DNA of 64,000 nucleotides from Streptomyces sp. WMMC500. GTDB lineage: Bacteria; Actinomycetota; Actinomycetes; Streptomycetales; Streptomycetaceae. The notes under the pieces were generated by a model that was not told where the DNA came from, made no database searches, and saw nothing but the letters and a program-made list of their open reading frames with translations. A program made the position numbers and the translations under genes. Below are positions 53,550 to 61,430 of this stretch, one piece after another. Location: NCBI RefSeq assembly GCF_027497195.1, contig NZ_CP114905.1, positions 4,599,001 to 4,663,000 of the forward strand, given 5' to 3'. Each line of letters opens with the position of its first letter. The first letter of the stretch is position 1.

Positions 53550-54758
53550 ATGCGCAGACGCAGCTTTGTCAGAGGGTTAACCGTCACGACCGCCGCCACC
53601 GGGCTCGGCCTCACGGCCGGACACGGCCAGGCCGCCGCAGGACCCGGTCACGCCGCCGCCGGCGCCGGTGCGCAAGGCCAAGCCGCACGCGACACCCTGC
53701 CCCCCGCCGCCTGGCGGGACGTGCCCGTCCCGGCCGGCGAACCCGCCGCCCTGCTCAGCGCCATCGCCGCCGCGGGGCCCGATCTCGCCTGGGCCGTGGG
53801 CGAGGAGGCCCGCAGCGGTTCCGTCTCCGGCCGCCCCCTGGCCCGTACCTGGGACGGCTCCGCCTGGCGGCCCACCGACGTCTCCCACCTCGCCTTCGCC
53901 GGCAGCCTCCGCAACGTCGCCGCGGCCCCCGCCGCCCTCGCCGGGGCCGCGGGTGCGGTCGCCGCCTGGGCCGTGGGGTACGACCGGGCCGGCGCCGACC
54001 ACCTCCTCGCCTGGGACGGCACCACCTGGCGCGAACACGACTTCCCCGGGCGCGGCGAGTCCGGCACGGAGTTGTGGGCCGTCACCGTCGCCCCCGACGG
54101 CACCGTCCGCGTCTCCGGCACCCGCGACGGCGCTTCCCGGGTGCTGCGCTCGGACGACGCCGCCGGCACCCGCTGGAGCTGGTCCCCGCCGCTGCCCACC
54201 GAGGACGGTTCCGCCCCCAGCCTGTGGAACGTCCACGTCGACCGCGCCGGCGCCACCTGGGTCTCCGGCGGCGTCCTCGTCGCCCGGTACGACGACCGCT
54301 CCTGGCACGTCCTGCCCGAACTCCTCGGCCTGCGCCTCTCCGTCACCGACCTGCTCCCCGTCGCCCCCGACGACATCTGGCTCACCGGCCACGACTACGG
54401 CGCCGGCGGGCCGCCCGGCAAGCCGCCGGGCGTCGTCCTGCGCCACTACGACGGCACGGCGTGGACCGACGTCGACGCGCCCTTCTCCGTCGGCTCCCTC
54501 GGCGCCATCGCGGCCGACGCCGCCGGCCGTCCCGCCGTCATCGCCGGCTGGGACTTCTGGGACGGAACCAGCGCCCACTACCTCCGCTGGGACGGCACCG
54601 CCTGGACCAGCGAGCGCGGCCCGGCCGCGACGGAGGGTGTGACGCCCGTGATGTCCGCCCTCGCGCCCATACCGGGCACGGCCGGCTTCTGGTCGGCGGG
54701 CACCACGGCGCAGTCCCCGTTCCCGCCCGCCCAGGCGCGCATCGAGCGCTACGGCTGA
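53550..54758 (+). CDS. Tat-exported repeat protein, beta-propeller-like, with a TTA codon
   Basis: A 402-residue secreted protein of unknown function. The N-terminus MRRRSFVRGLTVTTAATGLG is a twin-arginine signal. Repeated units of about 45-50 residues contain W-D-G-(S/T)-x-W motifs (TWDGSAWRP, AWDGTTWRE, HYDGTAWTD, RWDGTAWTS), which suggests a beta-propeller. Codon 10 is TTA (53577-53579), the rare codon read by the bldA tRNA in Streptomyces, and two AGA codons lie nearby. ATG 53550 follows GGGAGGAG. Confidence 0.82.
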   Translation: MRRRSFVRGLTVTTAATGLGLTAGHGQAAAGPGHAAAGAGAQGQAARDTLPPAAWRDVPVPAGEPAALLSAIAAAGPDLAWAVGEEARSGSVSGRPLARTWDGSAWRPTDVSHLAFAGSLRNVAAAPAALAGAAGAVAAWAVGYDRAGADHLLAWDGTTWREHDFPGRGESGTELWAVTVAPDGTVRVSGTRDGASRVLRSDDAAGTRWSWSPPLPTEDGSAPSLWNVHVDRAGATWVSGGVLVARYDDRSWHVLPELLGLRLSVTDLLPVAPDDIWLTGHDYGAGGPPGKPPGVVLRHYDGTAWTDVDAPFSVGSLGAIAADAAGRPAVIAGWDFWDGTSAHYLRWDGTAWTSERGPAATEGVTPVMSALAPIPGTAGFWSAGTTAQSPFPPAQARIERYG

Positions 54759-54815
54759 GGGTTCCGCCCTCTACGCTGGACGCCGGCGGAACGGACGGCA
54801 CCGGGAGGGTGGCTG

Positions 54816-55925
54816 GTGGGCGGCGGACGGATCCCCGTGGTCGTGCTCGCGGGGTTTCTGGGCTCCGGCAAGACCACCCTCCTCAACCGGCTGTTGCGCA
54901 ACGACGGCGGCACCCGGATCGGCGCGGTCGTCAACGACTTCGGCAGCATCGAGATCGACGCCATGGCCGTCGCCGGCCAGGTCGACTCGATGGTCTCCCT
55001 CGGCAACGGCTGCCTGTGCTGTGCCGTCGACACCGCCGAGCTCGACGCCTACCTCGACCGGCTCGCCGGCACCGGCCGGATCGACGTCATCGTGGTCGAG
55101 GCCAGCGGGCTCGCCGAGCCGCAGGAACTCGTCCGCATGGTGCTGGCGAGCGAGAACGACCGCATCGTGTACGGGGGACTGGTCGAGGTCGTGGACGGAG
55201 CCGAGTTCGCCGCGACCCGCGAGCGGCACCCCGAGATCGGCCGCCACCTCGCCGTCGCCGATCTCGTCGTGCTCAACAAGACCGACCGGACCGACGCCGC
55301 CGAACGCCGCCGCCTCCACGAGGCGATCGGGGAACTGGCCCCCGGCACACCCGTGGTGGCGACGGCGTACGGGCGCGTGGACCCCGAGCTGTTCTTCGAC
55401 CCGCGGGGCGACGACCGTTCCGGCGCGGCTCCCCGCCACCGCCAGCTCTCCTTCGCCGACCTCGCCCCCGACCCCGACCCCGCGGACCCCGCCGACGGCA
55501 GCACCACGGGCGGCAGTACCGCCGACGGCACCGCCGACGATCACAGTGCCCACCTGCACGCGGCGTACGAGAGCGTCGAGTTCGTCACCGACCAGCCCGT
55601 CAGCCCCCGCCGCCTGCTGGACTTCCTCGACACCCGCCCCGCCGGCCTGTACCGCGTCAAGGGCTTCGTCCACTTCGGCGTCCCCGGCCACCCGCAGAAG
55701 TACGGGCTGCACGCCGTCGGCCGCTTCCTGCGCTTCCACCCCGCCCCGTGGGGCCGCGGCGAGGCGCGGGTCACGCGGCTGGTGCTGATCGGCGCGGGGA
55801 TCGACGCGGAGGCCGTACGCAAGGAACTCGACGCCTGCCGCGGCCACACGCCGCGGGACGCGGGCGAGGACGCGATGTGGGGAGTCCTGCGGTACGTGGA
55901 CGGAGACGAGGAGCCGGGGGCGTAG
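54816..55925 (+). CDS. CobW/COG0523-type metal-chaperone GTPase
   Basis: A 369-residue G3E GTPase of the COG0523 family, which delivers zinc or other metals to target proteins. Walker A is GFLGSGKTT (13-21), the metal-binding GNGCLCC motif (about 66-72) matches the CxCC signature, and VVEASGLAEP and LNKTD follow. The C-terminal CobW_C domain begins around FVTDQPVSPRRL. A His-rich insert (DDHSAHLHAAY) precedes it. GTG 54816 follows GGAGGGTGGCTG. No zinc-repressor site was recognised upstream. Confidence 0.9.
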   Translation: MGGGRIPVVVLAGFLGSGKTTLLNRLLRNDGGTRIGAVVNDFGSIEIDAMAVAGQVDSMVSLGNGCLCCAVDTAELDAYLDRLAGTGRIDVIVVEASGLAEPQELVRMVLASENDRIVYGGLVEVVDGAEFAATRERHPEIGRHLAVADLVVLNKTDRTDAAERRRLHEAIGELAPGTPVVATAYGRVDPELFFDPRGDDRSGAAPRHRQLSFADLAPDPDPADPADGSTTGGSTADGTADDHSAHLHAAYESVEFVTDQPVSPRRLLDFLDTRPAGLYRVKGFVHFGVPGHPQKYGLHAVGRFLRFHPAPWGRGEARVTRLVLIGAGIDAEAVRKELDACRGHTPRDAGEDAMWGVLRYVDGDEEPGA

Positions 55926-56028
55926 GAGGTCGCCCGGGTTCAACTGACCGTTGCGGGACAGAAAGGCCGCGGGCCCCGAGACGCTGCAAGCTGGCCCGCG
56001 TCGTGCATCCGACCGAGAGGGATCCCGC

Positions 56029-57213
56029 ATGAGCACGCTCAGCCGCCGCGCCCTGGTCACCGGGGCCTCCACCGCCGGCCTCGCGCTGGCGCTGCCCCAT
56101 TCCGCCACCGCCGCCGAGCCCGCCAACCAGCCCGCCGCCGGACCCGCCGCGGCACCCGCAGCCGCCGACGCCGCCGTCGCGTACGCCGCCTTCCGCCTCG
56201 TCCGCCTCCGCCCCGGCGACCCCGCCACGCCCGAGGTGACGCTCCCCGAGGGCTACGAGTTCGTGCCCGGCGACCGCTACCACGTCGCCAGCCGCGCCGA
56301 GTACTACTCCTTCGTCCGCGGCCCCGCCACCGCCGAGGGCATCGAGGTCTCCGTCCGCTGGCCCGGCGTGCTCGTGGCCGCCGTCGTGCACATGGACACC
56401 CGGCTGCGTCTCAGACGCGACCGCGCCGACCGCCACCGCTTCGCCTTCACCCTCCCCGTCACCCAGCCCTCCGCCGACGCCAACCAGCCCACCCTGCAGA
56501 TCTGGAGCCACCCCGACATCTCCCCGGGCATGTACTACAAGCTCGACCACAACGACCCCGACCGCGTCGCCGGCCCGTGGACGACCGTCCCCTGGCCGGC
56601 CAAGGAGGCGCGCTCCCAGCTCCACCAGCTCGTCGCCGCGCACCGCATCCTCGTCGACTCCGGTCTGAAGGCCACCGCGGCGGCCAAGGGCCACCGCTGG
56701 TTCGTCGCCGGCTTCGAGACCAACAACACCCTGCACGCGGACAACCCGCCCCACTGGCACATCTCCTACAACTCAGGACCCGACTTCGGCTCCCCCACCC
56801 ACAACACCCACTTCTGGCTCGACGCCGACGCCGGGAACTTCTACAACGGCATGGACGTCACCGGCCTCGGCCGCCTGCGCCACTACGTCGGCGACCCGGC
56901 CCGCCTCTACGACTTCGCCGGAGACGCCAACGACGGCCGCGGCGAACTCGTCGCCACCATGACCATCCGCGAGGACGGCGGCATCGACATCGCCCCGCCC
57001 GCCGGCCCCGTGTACGCGCTGGCGGCCGGCCGCGACGGCTCGCTGACCGAGGAGGTCACGGTCGTCCGCGACGGCCGCCCCTGGCTGCGCGTCGCGACCG
57101 AGGACCGCTACCGCACCGGCATCATGACCATCCGCACCCGCGGCCTGCGCCACCCCGCCGACAACGACTTCACGCTCCTGCGCTACGACCCTCTCACCGG
57201 CGTCCTCGTCTGA
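56029..57213 (+). CDS. Tat-exported protein of unknown function
   Basis: A 394-residue secreted protein. MSTLSRRALVTGASTAGLALALP is a twin-arginine signal ending SATAAEP (span given for orientation only, cut after ATA). The mature part holds a His-rich patch (NPPHWHISYNSG and HNTHFWLD) that could bind metal. I do not recognise the family. ATG 56029 follows GAGAGGGATC. It stands alone between the CobW-type gene and a convergent membrane-protein gene. Confidence 0.7.
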   Translation: MSTLSRRALVTGASTAGLALALPHSATAAEPANQPAAGPAAAPAAADAAVAYAAFRLVRLRPGDPATPEVTLPEGYEFVPGDRYHVASRAEYYSFVRGPATAEGIEVSVRWPGVLVAAVVHMDTRLRLRRDRADRHRFAFTLPVTQPSADANQPTLQIWSHPDISPGMYYKLDHNDPDRVAGPWTTVPWPAKEARSQLHQLVAAHRILVDSGLKATAAAKGHRWFVAGFETNNTLHADNPPHWHISYNSGPDFGSPTHNTHFWLDADAGNFYNGMDVTGLGRLRHYVGDPARLYDFAGDANDGRGELVATMTIREDGGIDIAPPAGPVYALAAGRDGSLTEEVTVVRDGRPWLRVATEDRYRTGIMTIRTRGLRHPADNDFTLLRYDPLTGVLV

Positions 57214-57252
57214 GCGCCCCGCACCCCGACCCCCACCCCCGGGTACGCGCCG

Positions 57253-57654
57253 TCAGATCCCCGGCCCGTACCCGGGGTCGGGGGCCCGCCGCGGCGCCCA
57301 CCACTCGGTGAGCCCCCACACCCCCAGCCCCAGAGCCGCCACGGCCGCCACCGCCGCCACCCAGGGCCGCCCCACCCAGCGCAGCCCGCACGCCCAGACG
57401 CCCAGCGGCAGCAGCGCACCGCCGAGGACGACGAGCGGCAGGTCGACGTAGAGCACACTCAGGTCGCGCGCGTGCCCCTCGAACCCGCCGTGCACGCTGT
57501 CCGCCGCCCGCGGCGCCCACGCCAGCGGCGCGGCGGCGGCCCCGAACAGCGCGAGACCGCACCCGCCCAGCCCGACGCCCGGACCGCTCCGCACACCCGC
57601 CGCTCGCGCATCCCCGCCACCCACGTCTCCCTCACCCGCCTCTTCCTCACCCAT
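57253..57654 (-). CDS. Small membrane protein of unknown function
   Basis: A 133-residue protein with about three hydrophobic segments (GLGGCGLALFGAAAAPLAWA, LYVDLPLVVLGGALLPLGVW, WVAAVAAVAALGLGVWGL) and an acidic Gly-rich N-terminus. The loop ADSVHGGFEGHARDLSVL lies between helices. No family is recognised. ATG 57654 is used. Confidence 0.6.
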   Translation of the reverse strand: MGEEEAGEGDVGGGDARAAGVRSGPGVGLGGCGLALFGAAAAPLAWAPRAADSVHGGFEGHARDLSVLYVDLPLVVLGGALLPLGVWACGLRWVGRPWVAAVAAVAALGLGVWGLTEWWAPRRAPDPGYGPGI

Positions 57655-57808
57655 GCCGGTAACAGACGCCCCGGCCCCGGCACGAAGTTCCCCGCCTTCG
57701 GTTCCCGCGCCCTCTGGCGACGCGCGTAGACATCGGGCATCATCCTGCGGTGTACCACCTGCTCAGCCGGAAACCCCCACAACTCCCCACCCCAGCAGGA
57801 GGTTCCAC

Positions 57809-58348
57809 ATGCGTGTACGTTCCGCACTCACCGCCCTCGCCCTCGTCGCCGGCGCCGCGGCCGGCGTCGCCGCCGCTCCCGCCCAGGCGGCGGCGCCCAC
57901 GGCGCCCGCCACCTCCGCGTCGCCCGCCGCACCGCTGGTCACGAAGATCACCCACGCCCAGGCCACGTCGCGGTTCCGCTCCTCCGGCATCACCTGGTCG
58001 TCCTCCGGCGGCTGCTCCAACCGCAACAACCCCACCTGCACCTCGTTCGAGCAGCTCAACCTCGCCTCCGCGCAGGGTGCCCAGACGCTCAAGTCCGCGA
58101 GCGGCTGCGCCCTCAACATCACCGGCGGCACCGAAACCGGCCACGCCGGCGGCACGTACAGCCACTGGAACGGCTACAAGCTCGACTACTCCCTCGCTTC
58201 CTGCATCAACAACTACGTCACCGGCAACTTCACCTACATCGGCGACCGCGGCGACGGCGCCGCCCAGTACCGCTCCGGCTCCGGCAACATCTACGCCCGC
58301 GAGAGCAACCACTGGGACGTGACGTACTACAACTGCGGCGGCTGCTGA
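57809..58348 (+). CDS. Secreted M15/VanY-fold-like protein
   Basis: A 179-residue exported protein with a Sec signal peptide (MRVRSALTALALVAGAAAGV, cleavage near AQAAA). The mature part contains TYSHWNGYKLDY and a C-terminal NHWDVTYYN. His, Asp and His in these motifs sit where M15/Hedgehog-type zinc peptidases have their ligands (SHxxGxxxD and HWD/HWH), so a peptidoglycan-related fold is suggested. Four or more Cys residues may pair. ATG 57809 follows AGGAGG. A hairpin follows at 58372. Confidence 0.65.
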   Translation: MRVRSALTALALVAGAAAGVAAAPAQAAAPTAPATSASPAAPLVTKITHAQATSRFRSSGITWSSSGGCSNRNNPTCTSFEQLNLASAQGAQTLKSASGCALNITGGTETGHAGGTYSHWNGYKLDYSLASCINNYVTGNFTYIGDRGDGAAQYRSGSGNIYARESNHWDVTYYNCGGC

Positions 58349-58371
58349 CCCCGCCGCCCACGCATGAAACC

Positions 58372-58409
58372 GCGACCCTGCGGCCCCGCAACGCAGGCCG
58401 TAGGGTCGC
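58372..58409 (+). terminator. Hairpin terminator after the M15-like gene
   Basis: Arms of 14 nt, 58372-58385 and 58396-58409, with one mismatched pair, 23 bp after the stop. The right arm runs into the first copy of the 67-bp direct repeat. Confidence 0.7.
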
Positions 58410-58472
58410 GGTATGCGACTGAGCACCCTGATCCTGCCCGTCCGGCGGTGGCACTCCGGCGGTCGTGCGCAA
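58406..58472 (+). repeat. 67-bp direct repeat, left copy (orphan 5' end of the monooxygenase gene)
   Basis: Bases 58406-58472 are identical to 59626-59692. The copy includes an ATG (58413) and the first 20 codons of the luciferase-like monooxygenase gene, but is followed by unrelated sequence, the 3' end of the HEPN gene at 58479. It marks the left edge of the HEPN-MNT insertion. Confidence 0.95.
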
Positions 58473-58478
58473 GCAACC

Positions 58479-58943
58479 TCAGTAGGGGCTCATCTCGTCG
58501 AGAACGCGCTCTGCCAGATCGATGATGGCCTTCACCTTGGGGATGTCGGCGGCCACGTCGTCGGCGTCGGGTGGAGGAGTCTCAAGGTCGGCGTACTCGG
58601 CTTGGTTTCGTCGGCGGCGCATGCGGTCGTAGGGGCGCAGTACGGCTCCCATGGGCGGGTCGAGTTGGGCCGTGAGGGCGTCGCGGACGGCGATGTGGCC
58701 TCCGCGACTGGTCGGTCGCAGGCCCTGGTTCTCCAGGACGGCCACGAGGGACTTGCGGGCCGCGTCGTAGAGGAGTTGGTAGGCGCCGACGGAGTCGATG
58801 GCCGTCACGGCCTGGGCTGCCGCAAGGTGGTTGCGAGCCTGGACCAGGAGGTTGTCCGCCTGCTCCCGGCTGGCGGGGATCCGCTCCAGGTCGCCGCGGG
58901 CGAGCATGTTCTCAAGTGCGGCTCTGCCTTGTTGCCACTTCAT
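58479..58943 (-). CDS. HEPN-domain protein, probable toxin of an MNT-HEPN module
   Basis: A 154-residue all-helical protein. The HEPN-type segment near the C-terminus is YDRMRRRRNQAEY (Arg112, Asn113, Tyr117), resembling the Rx4-6H RNase motif but ending in Glu-Tyr rather than His. In HepT-MntA systems the HEPN protein is an RNase toxin and the MNT partner inactivates it by adding AMP to a Tyr in this loop. The start overlaps the MNT gene by 4 bp. Its stop is only 6 bp from the direct repeat, so it sits at the extreme end of an inserted segment. Confidence 0.8.
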   Translation of the reverse strand: MKWQQGRAALENMLARGDLERIPASREQADNLLVQARNHLAAAQAVTAIDSVGAYQLLYDAARKSLVAVLENQGLRPTSRGGHIAVRDALTAQLDPPMGAVLRPYDRMRRRRNQAEYADLETPPPDADDVAADIPKVKAIIDLAERVLDEMSPY

Positions 58944-59539
58944 GTGCTGCCGCTCCTGTCGGGCGCTTCGAGTTGCACGCGGGGGCGTTCGCGTACGGAG
59001 GTGAGGAAGGGGTCGGCTTCAGGCGAGTGCCAGCGTGCGGCGGAGACCCGATGGACGTTGACCTCCCGGCCAAGAATGCGTTCGGCGGTACGGGCGGCCT
59101 CATACAGGTCGTCTTCGTCGGGTGCGCCGATGGCCAGGACGTCGACGTCCTCGGGCACACCGCCACGCTCTCCGCGGTAACGTGCGGCCCAGGAGCCGTA
59201 GATGTACGCGTCCTCCACGCCCGGAACGCCGAAGATGATCTCGCCGAGGACTGCGATCGGGCCGTAGGTGAGTGCGAGGAGGTCGGTCAGCGCACCGGCG
59301 AGTCGTCCCTCGGTGTTGGCTCGGATGAGTCGGAGGTTCCCCCGCCGTCGATCGGTGATCAGCTCGGCTGCCGCGAGGCGGTCGGCCTCCCTGCTCGCCG
59401 TGGCGCTGGAGACGCCGAATCGGGCGGCCAGGTCCGCGAGGGACGTCTCCGCCTGCGGATGCAGGTACAGCCAGGCCAGCAGCTCGCCCTGAAAGGGTGA
59501 ACGAAGGAGCGGCAGCAGCGCCGGCGGGGTACGTTGCAT
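58940..59539 (-). CDS. Winged-HTH minimal nucleotidyltransferase (MNT), probable antitoxin
   Basis: A 199-residue fusion. Residues about 15-80 form a winged helix (LADLAARFGVSSATASREADRL). From about 95 is a minimal nucleotidyltransferase with GSW (115-117) and Asp131/Asp133 in DVDVLAIG. MNT proteins of type VII modules AMPylate their HEPN partner, and the HTH could make this one its own repressor. A TTACGTAA palindrome lies 22 bp upstream. ATG 59539 was chosen by homology; the open frame extends far upstream without meaning. Confidence 0.82.
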   Translation of the reverse strand: MQRTPPALLPLLRSPFQGELLAWLYLHPQAETSLADLAARFGVSSATASREADRLAAAELITDRRRGNLRLIRANTEGRLAGALTDLLALTYGPIAVLGEIIFGVPGVEDAYIYGSWAARYRGERGGVPEDVDVLAIGAPDEDDLYEAARTAERILGREVNVHRVSAARWHSPEADPFLTSVRERPRVQLEAPDRSGST

Positions 59540-59561
59540 AAAGCGAAGGATAGCTTGCACC

Positions 59562-59569
59562 TTACGTAA
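59562..59569. promoter_or_regulatory. TTACGTAA palindrome upstream of the MNT gene
   Basis: An 8-bp perfect AT-rich palindrome in a GC-rich background, 22 bp before the MNT start. It could be the operator of the HTH-MNT protein. TATCCT nearby on the leftward strand could be a -10 element. Confidence 0.3.
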
Positions 59570-59625
59570 CTTCACGCAGAGTAGGCGACTGTCACCCGAT
59601 CGAGTGGCGGAGGGACCCCGTACGC

Positions 59626-59692
59626 TCGCGGTATGCGACTGAGCACCCTGATCCTGCCCGTCCGGCGGTGGCACTCCGGCGGTCGTGCGCAA
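59626..59692 (+). repeat. 67-bp direct repeat, right copy (functional 5' end of the monooxygenase gene)
   Basis: Identical to 58406-58472. It starts 7 bp before ATG 59633 and covers the first 20 codons. The right copy reconstitutes an intact gene, as attachment-site duplications often do. Confidence 0.95.
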
Positions 59693-60526
59693 TGGCAGCG
59701 GGCGGAGGAGCTTGGCTTTTCCGCCGCGTACACGTACGACCACCTGTCCTGGCGCACGTTTCGCGACGGGCCCTGGTTCGGCGCGCTGCCCACGCTGACC
59801 GCCGCCGCCGGCGCGACCTCCCGGCTCCGCCTCGGCACGCTCGTGACCTCGCCGAACTTCCGGCATCCGGTCACGCTCGCCAAGGAGTTGATCACGCTGG
59901 ACGACGTGTCCGGCGGGCGGGTGACGCTGGGGATCGGAGCGGGGGGTTCCGGCTTCGACGCGACCGCCCTGGGGCAGCAGCCGTGGGCCGGGCGGGAGCG
60001 CACGGAGCGGTTCGGGGAGTTCCTGCCGCTGCTGGACACGCTGCTGACGCAGGACACCACGTCGTACGCGGGCACGTACTACTCGGCGCACGAGGTGCGG
60101 ATGATCCCCGGGTGCGTCCAGCGGCCGCGGCTGCCGTTCGCCGTGGCGGCGACCGGGCCGCGCGGGATGCGGCTGGCCGCGCGGCACGGGCAGGCATGGG
60201 TGACGACCGGCGACCCCCAGACCTCCGCGACCGGCACCGCCGCCGACTCGCTGGCCGCCATCCGCACCCAGGTCGCCCGGCTCGCCGAGGCGGGGGCCGC
60301 CGTGGGGCGGGACACCGCGGTGATGGAGAAGGTGCTGCTCGCCGGCTTCACCCCGGACCGGCCGCTGGAGTCCCTCGACGCCTTCGTCGACTTCGCCGGC
60401 CGGCACGCCGCCCTCGGCTTCACCGAGATCGTGCTGCACTGGCCCATCCCGGACTCGGTCTTCGCCGCGGACGAGCGCGTCTTCGAGCGCATCGCCACGG
60501 AGGCCCCGGCGCAGTTGGCGAGTTGA
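59633..60526 (+). CDS. Luciferase-like flavin monooxygenase (F420/FMN TIM barrel)
   Basis: A 297-residue LLM-class oxidoreductase using reduced FMN or F420. The barrel is seen from MRLSTLILPVRRWHSGGRAQ through YTYDHLSWRTFRDGPWFGAL, RLRLGTLVTSPNFRHPVTLAKE, SGGRVTLGIGAGG and FAVAATGPRGMRLAARHG, typical of the family. ATG 59633. The first 20 codons lie in the 67-bp repeat shared with 58406-58472. It converges on the beta-lactamase-like gene with a 1-bp gap. The substrate is unknown. Confidence 0.9.
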   Translation: MRLSTLILPVRRWHSGGRAQWQRAEELGFSAAYTYDHLSWRTFRDGPWFGALPTLTAAAGATSRLRLGTLVTSPNFRHPVTLAKELITLDDVSGGRVTLGIGAGGSGFDATALGQQPWAGRERTERFGEFLPLLDTLLTQDTTSYAGTYYSAHEVRMIPGCVQRPRLPFAVAATGPRGMRLAARHGQAWVTTGDPQTSATGTAADSLAAIRTQVARLAEAGAAVGRDTAVMEKVLLAGFTPDRPLESLDAFVDFAGRHAALGFTEIVLHWPIPDSVFAADERVFERIATEAPAQLAS

Positions 60527-60527
60527 C

Positions 60528-61430
60528 TCACGGGGCGCGCAGGGCGTCCACCGCCAGGCGGGCCGCGGTGCCGATCACCGCGTCGGCCGCCGGGAGCGTG
60601 ACCGCCGTCGCCGCGGCGCGGGTGCACACGGCGACCGCGTAGCGGCCCCCGTCCGGGTACTCCACGACGCCGATCTCGTGCCGCACCGTCGGCAGCGTGC
60701 CCGTCTTCCCGCTGACCCGTACGTCGTCGAAGGGGAAGCCGGACGCCAGCCGGTGCGCCCACGCCTGGGTGCCGAGCGTGCGGCGCAGGTCGGCGGCGTA
60801 CGCGCCGGTGCACACCTCGTCGCGCCAGATCGCGGCGAGGAGGGCGGTGAGTTCGCGCGGGGTGGAGCGGTTGGTACGGGCCGGGTCGAGGGCGCGGAGG
60901 CGGGCGACGCGGGCGGGGTCGAGGAGCGCGGCGGCACCGGCGTCGCCGGCGTCCTCGGCGAGTGCGGCGTACAGGTCGCGCACCTTCTGCACGGCGGTGG
61001 TACGGGTCAGGCCCAGGGCGGTCATGGTGCGGTTGACGGCCTCGATGCCGACGGTGTCCCACAGCACGTCGGCGGCGGTGTTGTCGCTGACGGAGACCGC
61101 GAGGACGGCCAGGTCGCGCAGCGAGAGGCGGGCGGCGTCGCGCATGGCGCCGAGCCCGGTCGGGCCGGGGGTGCGGCCGGCGGCGGGGACGTCGACGGGG
61201 GTGGTGAGGTCGAGGCGGCCGTGCTCGGCCTCGCGGTAGAGGGTGGCGAGGAGGCACACCTTGTGGACGCTGGCCGTGCTGACCGGGGTGTCGGCGGCCA
61301 CCGCCAGGGCGGCGCCGGTGTCGATGTCGCGGGCGTGGAGCTGCCCGGTGACGCCGGCCTCCGCGAACGCCTCGCGGATGCGGGACCCCGTGCGAGCCCG
61401 GGGGGCGGGGGGCGGCTGGGGCGGGGTCAC
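60528..61430 (-). CDS. Class A beta-lactamase-fold serine hydrolase, no signal peptide, no Glu166 motif
   Basis: A 300-residue protein with three class A motifs: SVHK (SxxK), SDN in SVSDNTAAD, and KTG in SGKTGT. The ExxLN motif that supplies the deacylating Glu166 is not visible; the corresponding stretch reads LRALDPARTNRSTPREL. No signal peptide is seen (start MTPPQPPPAPRARTGS), so it may act in the cytoplasm. Slow or absent beta-lactam hydrolysis is predicted. GTG 61430 overlaps the LysR gene stop by 4 bp. Confidence 0.8.
   Translation of the reverse strand: MTPPQPPPAPRARTGSRIREAFAEAGVTGQLHARDIDTGAALAVAADTPVSTASVHKVCLLATLYREAEHGRLDLTTPVDVPAAGRTPGPTGLGAMRDAARLSLRDLAVLAVSVSDNTAADVLWDTVGIEAVNRTMTALGLTRTTAVQKVRDLYAALAEDAGDAGAAALLDPARVARLRALDPARTNRSTPRELTALLAAIWRDEVCTGAYAADLRRTLGTQAWAHRLASGFPFDDVRVSGKTGTLPTVRHEIGVVEYPDGGRYAVAVCTRAAATAVTLPAADAVIGTAARLAVDALRAP

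Noticed and set aside
58413..59180. Plus-strand ORF starting with the first 20 codons of the monooxygenase
   Set aside because: Only the duplicated 60 bases are monooxygenase sequence; the rest is antisense to the HEPN and MNT genes.
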